NCBI GenBank assembly: GCA_030603035.1
Contig: JAUVYQ010000109.1
Span: forward strand, 1 to 8,748
DNA: 8,748 bases
Direction of reading: 5' to 3'
DNA from: Phycisphaerae bacterium
GTDB taxonomy: Bacteria; Planctomycetota; Phycisphaerae; Sedimentisphaerales; SG8-4
Shown: piece by piece, positions 5,917 to 8,748 of the stretch
How the letters are laid out: every line of letters begins with the position of its first letter
How positions within the stretch are numbered: position 1 is the first letter of the stretch
Program-made: the position numbers and the translations under genes
Notes under the pieces: model-generated
Databases searched by the model: none
What the model saw: only the letters and a program-made list of their open reading frames with translations
Told to the model about the DNA's origin: nothing

Positions 5917-6020
5917 TGTCATTGCGAGGAGCGGAGCACTGAAAGTCCGGCCCCTGGACGGAACGAAGCAATCTCGGACTTTCGGTGCGTTGAGATTGCT
6001 TCGCTTCGCTCGCAATGACA
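5917..6020. repeat. Dispersed palindromic repeat, copy 3 (complete, 104 bp)
   Basis: The ends are TGTCATTGCGAG (5917-5928) and CTCGCAATGACA (6009-6020), perfect 12-bp inverted repeats. Inside, CTGAAAGTCC (5939-5948) faces GGACTTTCGG (5976-5985) and GCAATCTC (5968-5975) faces GAGATTGC (5992-5999). Its right part, read as protein, gives LRLLRFARND, which creates a false N-terminal extension of the uppS frame. Its left half matches copy 1 in the opposite orientation. Confidence 0.85.
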
Positions 6021-6039
6021 TTTTAAATTTAAAATTATG

Positions 6040-6073
6040 GTTTTTCACTTTTAGTTTTAAGTTTTTAGTTTTA
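6040..6073 (+). repeat. T-rich low-complexity spacer before uppS
   Basis: The stretch is made of repeated TTTTTAG/TTTTAAG-like words up to the ATG of uppS. It contains no Shine-Dalgarno sequence and no visible promoter. Confidence 0.4.
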
Positions 6074-6841
6074 ATGCAGAGCTTCGAAGAAAAACTGAAA
6101 AAGACCGCCGAGCGCCTCGGCCTGATGCCCGAACAAGTTCCCCGTCATATCGCCATAATTATGGACGGCAACGGCCGGTGGGCACAAAAAAAAAGTCTGC
6201 CACGAGCTGAAGGACATCGCCAGGGCGGAAAGACAGTCGAGAAGATAGCTCAATACTGCGTCGATTTCGGCATCGAATCTCTGACTTTATATTCCTTCAG
6301 TATAGAAAACTGGGAAAGACCCAAAACCGAAGTCAACGGTCTTATGAATCTCTACACTCAATACCTCATCAGAATTCGTCCTACGCTGATGAAAAACAAC
6401 GTAAAGCTGATTCACCTCGGCCGATTGGCGCAATTGCCCCCAGCGGTAAAAACAGAACTTGCAAAAACCATAGAAATCACCGCCGACAATACCGGTATGA
6501 TACTTGCCCTGGCACTGAACTACGGTGCCAGAACCGAGATCGCAGATGCAGCCAAAAAAATTGCACAAGAATACAAAAGTGGCAAACTCCACCTCGAAGA
6601 TATCGACGAACAGTGCGTAAGCCGGCATCTATACACCGCCGGCCTTGCCGAACCGGACCTTTTGATACGCACCGCAAATGAAATGAGGGTCAGCAACTTT
6701 CTGCTCTGGCAAATTTCATACAGCGAATTCTACGTTACAAAAACCCTTTGGCCGGATTTCAGAAAAGCAGCTCTGGAAAAAGCAATACTGGCCTACGCAA
6801 AACGAAACCGACGTTTTGGCACTATCAAAATGAGTTTGTAA
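6074..6841 (+). CDS. uppS: Isoprenyl transferase / undecaprenyl diphosphate synthase
   Basis: This enzyme condenses isopentenyl diphosphates onto farnesyl diphosphate in cis to make the C55 lipid carrier used in peptidoglycan and other envelope polymers. It acts at the inner face of the membrane. The 255 residues contain the family motifs in order: HIAIIMDGNGRW (25-36) with catalytic D31, the RAEGH segment (44-48), SFSIENW (74-80), and PDLLIRTANEMRVSNFLLWQ (194-213) with R199, E203, R205 and S207, then E218. The usual RTSGE reads RTANE here, a mild variant. The end RRFGT is typical. ATG 6074 is chosen because the family starts with a short helix about 20-25 residues before HIAIIMDG. The longer frame from 5990 begins inside a repeat. 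No Shine-Dalgarno sequence precedes the ATG. cdsA follows after 36 bases, the classical uppS-cdsA order. Confidence 0.95.
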   Translation: MQSFEEKLKKTAERLGLMPEQVPRHIAIIMDGNGRWAQKKSLPRAEGHRQGGKTVEKIAQYCVDFGIESLTLYSFSIENWERPKTEVNGLMNLYTQYLIRIRPTLMKNNVKLIHLGRLAQLPPAVKTELAKTIEITADNTGMILALALNYGARTEIADAAKKIAQEYKSGKLHLEDIDEQCVSRHLYTAGLAEPDLLIRTANEMRVSNFLLWQISYSEFYVTKTLWPDFRKAALEKAILAYAKRNRRFGTIKMSL

Positions 6842-6877
6842 ACTACGAACTACGAACTCACAACTATAAACTAAAAG
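6842..6877 (+). repeat. Low-complexity ACTACGA repeat spacer between uppS and cdsA
   Basis: The spacer is built from the words AACTACG, AACTACG, AACTCAC, AACTATA and AACTAAA. It replaces any normal ribosome binding site before cdsA; only AAAAG is near the ATG. It looks like a microsatellite-like expansion. Confidence 0.5.
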
Positions 6878-7738
6878 ATGCTCAAATACAGATTGCTTTT
6901 GGGAACATTGATGACGATATTCTTTACCGCCGTCGTCATTTTCGATGGCTGGCTGGACGGCTCATTAACCGCTTCAGCAGCCGACGATGCTCCTGTACAG
7001 GGAACGTTTCTCTGTATTCTTGTTGCCGGAATAATAATCCCGGCCCAGTTCGAGCTGTCCAGACTCGCCGCGGCAAAAAACCTGAAGATTTTCATCCCTG
7101 TTTCAATTATCGCCTCGATTCTTTTTGCAGGTAGTTGGTATTGGCGGCAGCTTATAGAAGTTCCGCCGCAAATTTATCTATTTTACCTCTCTACCTTTGT
7201 GCTGTTGGCGTTGCTCTTATACCAGTACATACGTTATAGGACTTCAGCGGTGTTTGCTAATTGTGGAGCAAATTATTTTTCTATCGTCTATCTCGGGCTT
7301 TTAAGCGGTTTTGTGCTCGCCATCCGCCTCGACTTTGGTCTCTGGCCGCTGCTTATGTTTGTTTTTGTCGTAAAATCCGCTGATATAGGGGCTTATGCAA
7401 TCGGAGCGCCATTCGGCAGGCACAAATTTTCGCCTAAAATCAGCCCTTCAAAGACGTGGGAAGGTATGGGCGGCGCCGTCGCTGCTGCAGTGATTGTTGC
7501 TATCATCTTTGCCAGAATATTTGGTATAATGTCCTGGTGGCTGGCAGTAATTTTTGGCCTTTGTTTTGCTTTTATCGGCCAGCTTGGTGATTTGGTCGAG
7601 TCGATGATAAAGCGAGACGCCGAGCAAAAGGATTCAGCAAACAATGTGCCGGGCTTCGGCGGAGTATTGGACATTATTGATTCGCCGCTGCTCGCAGCGC
7701 CGTTTGCGTATTTGTTCTTTATGTGCAGCTTTCGATAA
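6878..7738 (+). CDS. cdsA: Phosphatidate cytidylyltransferase
   Basis: CdsA converts phosphatidic acid and CTP to CDP-diacylglycerol, the branch point of phospholipid synthesis, in the cytoplasmic membrane. The 286-residue protein has about seven to eight hydrophobic segments (for example near 7-22, 43-58, 70-88, 99-117, 132-150, 154-168, 198-217 and 220-236). Conserved cytosolic motifs are KSADIGAYAIGAPFGRHKF (166-184), ISPSKTWEG (188-196) and GQLGDLVESMIKRDAEQKDS (234-253). The family signature normally continues PGHGGxxDRxD; here it reads PGFGGVLDIID, so the His and Arg are replaced. The acidic residues and the KRDxxxKDS core are intact, and I believe similar variants occur in other planctomycetes, so it is probably active. 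It directly follows uppS in the same direction. A hydrophilic loop (28-41) rich in Ala and Asp lies after the first helix. Confidence 0.93.
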   Translation: MLKYRLLLGTLMTIFFTAVVIFDGWLDGSLTASAADDAPVQGTFLCILVAGIIIPAQFELSRLAAAKNLKIFIPVSIIASILFAGSWYWRQLIEVPPQIYLFYLSTFVLLALLLYQYIRYRTSAVFANCGANYFSIVYLGLLSGFVLAIRLDFGLWPLLMFVFVVKSADIGAYAIGAPFGRHKFSPKISPSKTWEGMGGAVAAAVIVAIIFARIFGIMSWWLAVIFGLCFAFIGQLGDLVESMIKRDAEQKDSANNVPGFGGVLDIIDSPLLAAPFAYLFFMCSFR

Positions 7739-7742
7739 AAGA

Positions 7743-7807
7743 TTAACCGCCGAGAACGCAGAGGACGCAGAGAAAAATTATTAAAAATAAACTCGGCGAA
7801 CTCTGCG
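7743..7807. repeat. CGCAGAGGA-type 9-bp repeat with alternative inverted partners
   Basis: Three 9-mers follow each other: CGCCGAGAA (7748-7756), CGCAGAGGA (7757-7765) and CGCAGAGAA (7766-7774). After an AT-rich stretch, CTCGGCG (7792-7798) is the exact complement of CGCCGAG (7748-7754), and CTCTGCG (7801-7807) is the exact complement of CGCAGAG in unit 2 or 3. The two pairings cross and cannot nest. It fills most of the cdsA-phoH gap; there is no U-run, so it is not a standard terminator. Confidence 0.65.
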
Positions 7808-7831
7808 ATGAAAAGTTGTTAGAGGAAAACT

Positions 7832-8748
7832 TTGGAAGTTACCATACAATTAGATTCAGCTCACAAGCAGCTTGAGTTGTTCGGCCCTGCCGACAGTCAT
7901 CTTCGTCTTTTGCGTCAATCCCTCGGCGTTCAAATCACCGCCCGCCAGGCCAATGTAATAATCACCGGCAAGGAAAGAAGTGTGAACAAGGCCGTTAAGG
8001 TTATCGACAGAATGCAAAAACACCTTATCAAACGCCGCTCGCTCACCACTGCAGATGTAACCGCTTTTATCGCTAAAGACAATTCCCCAATAACTGCCGA
8101 GGCCTGTGACGCCATTAGCGTCTATTCCCACAAAAAGATTATCGAACCATCCACCACCGGACAGCTAAAGTACGTCGAAGCAATGCTGGCCAACGACCTT
8201 GTTTTTTGTATAGGACCGGCCGGAACCGGCAAAACATACCTGGCCGTCGCAGTGGCAGTCTCAATGCTAAAGAAAAAGCAAATCAGGAGAATCGTTCTTG
8301 CCCGCCCCGCTGTGGAGGCAGGTGAAAAACTCGGCTTCCTGCCGGGCGATATACAGGCAAAGGTAAATCCATATCTTCGCCCCCTCTTTGATGCCCTCGA
8401 AGATATGATGGATTTCGCCCAGATGAAAAAATTTATGGAGCTGGATATCATCGAAATTATCCCGCTTGCCTTTATGCGCGGCCGAACATTAAACGAAGCC
8501 GTCATCATTTGTGACGAAGCCCAGAACACCTCGCCCCTGCAGATGCTAATGGTCTTGACAAGATTGGGCCACGGCTCCAAAATGATAATAAACGGCGACA
8601 TAACGCAAATTGACCTGGAAACAGGCCAGAAAAGCGGAATGGTTGAAGCAATTACAACGCTGAGAAGAATCAAAGGGATAGCTTCTGTAGAATTAACACA
8701 GAGGGACATCGTACGGCATCGATTGGTTCAGAATATCGTACGGGCCTA
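7832..8748 (+). CDS. phoH: PhoH-family ATPase, 3'-truncated by window edge
   Basis: PhoH-like proteins are cytosolic P-loop ATPases with an N-terminal KH-like part, linked to RNA metabolism and often encoded near ybeY and HD-domain genes. The 305 visible residues cover nearly the whole protein. An N-terminal domain (LELFGPADSHLRLLRQSLGVQI, about 14-35, onward to about 105) is followed by Walker A GPAGTGKT (128-135), RPAVEAGEKLGFLPGD (158-173), PLAFMRGRTLN (211-221), Walker B VIICDEAQNT with D228 and E229, NGDITQIDL (254-262) and RDIVRH (291-296). The usual Leu before DEAQ is Cys here. The start is TTG 7832: AGAGG (7821-7825) lies six bases upstream, an in-frame TAG at 7820-7822 rules out a longer frame, and no ATG lies near the expected N-terminus. 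The gene continues past the window; ybeY and an HD-domain gene commonly follow in other bacteria, which cannot be seen here. Confidence 0.95.
   Translation, partial: MEVTIQLDSAHKQLELFGPADSHLRLLRQSLGVQITARQANVIITGKERSVNKAVKVIDRMQKHLIKRRSLTTADVTAFIAKDNSPITAEACDAISVYSHKKIIEPSTTGQLKYVEAMLANDLVFCIGPAGTGKTYLAVAVAVSMLKKKQIRRIVLARPAVEAGEKLGFLPGDIQAKVNPYLRPLFDALEDMMDFAQMKKFMELDIIEIIPLAFMRGRTLNEAVIICDEAQNTSPLQMLMVLTRLGHGSKMIINGDITQIDLETGQKSGMVEAITTLRRIKGIASVELTQRDIVRHRLVQNIVRA

Noticed and set aside
8122..8709. Long minus-strand frame of 195 codons
   Set aside because: It is antisense to the strongly conserved PhoH motifs and has no ribosome site.

Overview
This window looks like chromosomal DNA of a planctomycete-type bacterium, most likely close to the Phycisphaerae. 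The basis is indirect: the protein variants (a CdsA signature ending PGFGG..DIID, a UppS with RTANEMR in place of RTSGExR) and intergenic DNA full of short dispersed repeats. No rRNA or marker phylogeny is available, so this is an inference.

Layout. Positions 2-316 hold the 3' part of a gene for a helix-turn-helix plus zinc-finger protein, cut by the window edge. Positions 317-1619 are a 1.3-kb interval without an intact gene. It is a graveyard of small elements: a fibronectin type III fragment on the minus strand, a 9-bp tandem repeat, a copy of a dispersed palindromic repeat, a degenerate 21-bp tandem array, and a decayed IS1380-family transposase fragment on the minus strand. These are followed by a strong intrinsic terminator, a sigma70-like promoter and a structured leader.

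From 1620 every gene reads on the plus strand: a radical SAM protein with extra C-terminal cysteines, an uncharacterised 252-aa protein, a small two-helix membrane protein with a possible PH-like tail, purA (adenylosuccinate synthase), uppS (undecaprenyl diphosphate synthase), cdsA (phosphatidate cytidylyltransferase) and the first 305 codons of phoH, which runs off the right edge.

uppS and cdsA supply the lipid carrier for cell-wall synthesis and CDP-diacylglycerol for phospholipids. purA makes the AMP precursor. phoH is an ATPase usually linked to RNA metabolism. The radical SAM gene and its two neighbours have unknown jobs and are the least explained part of the coding region.

The gaps around the housekeeping genes hold repeats: two complete copies of the palindromic element (before purA and before uppS), CGCAGAGRA-type 9-mers (after purA and before phoH), and AT-rich spacers without Shine-Dalgarno sequences before uppS and cdsA. 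Several apparent start codons are misleading. The radical SAM gene most likely starts at GTG 1620 rather than TTG 1590, uppS starts at ATG 6074 and not inside the repeat, and phoH starts at TTG 7832. I do not see a clear new defence or mobile system. The best leads are the 21-bp array, the radical SAM leader and its gene set, and the palindromic repeat family.
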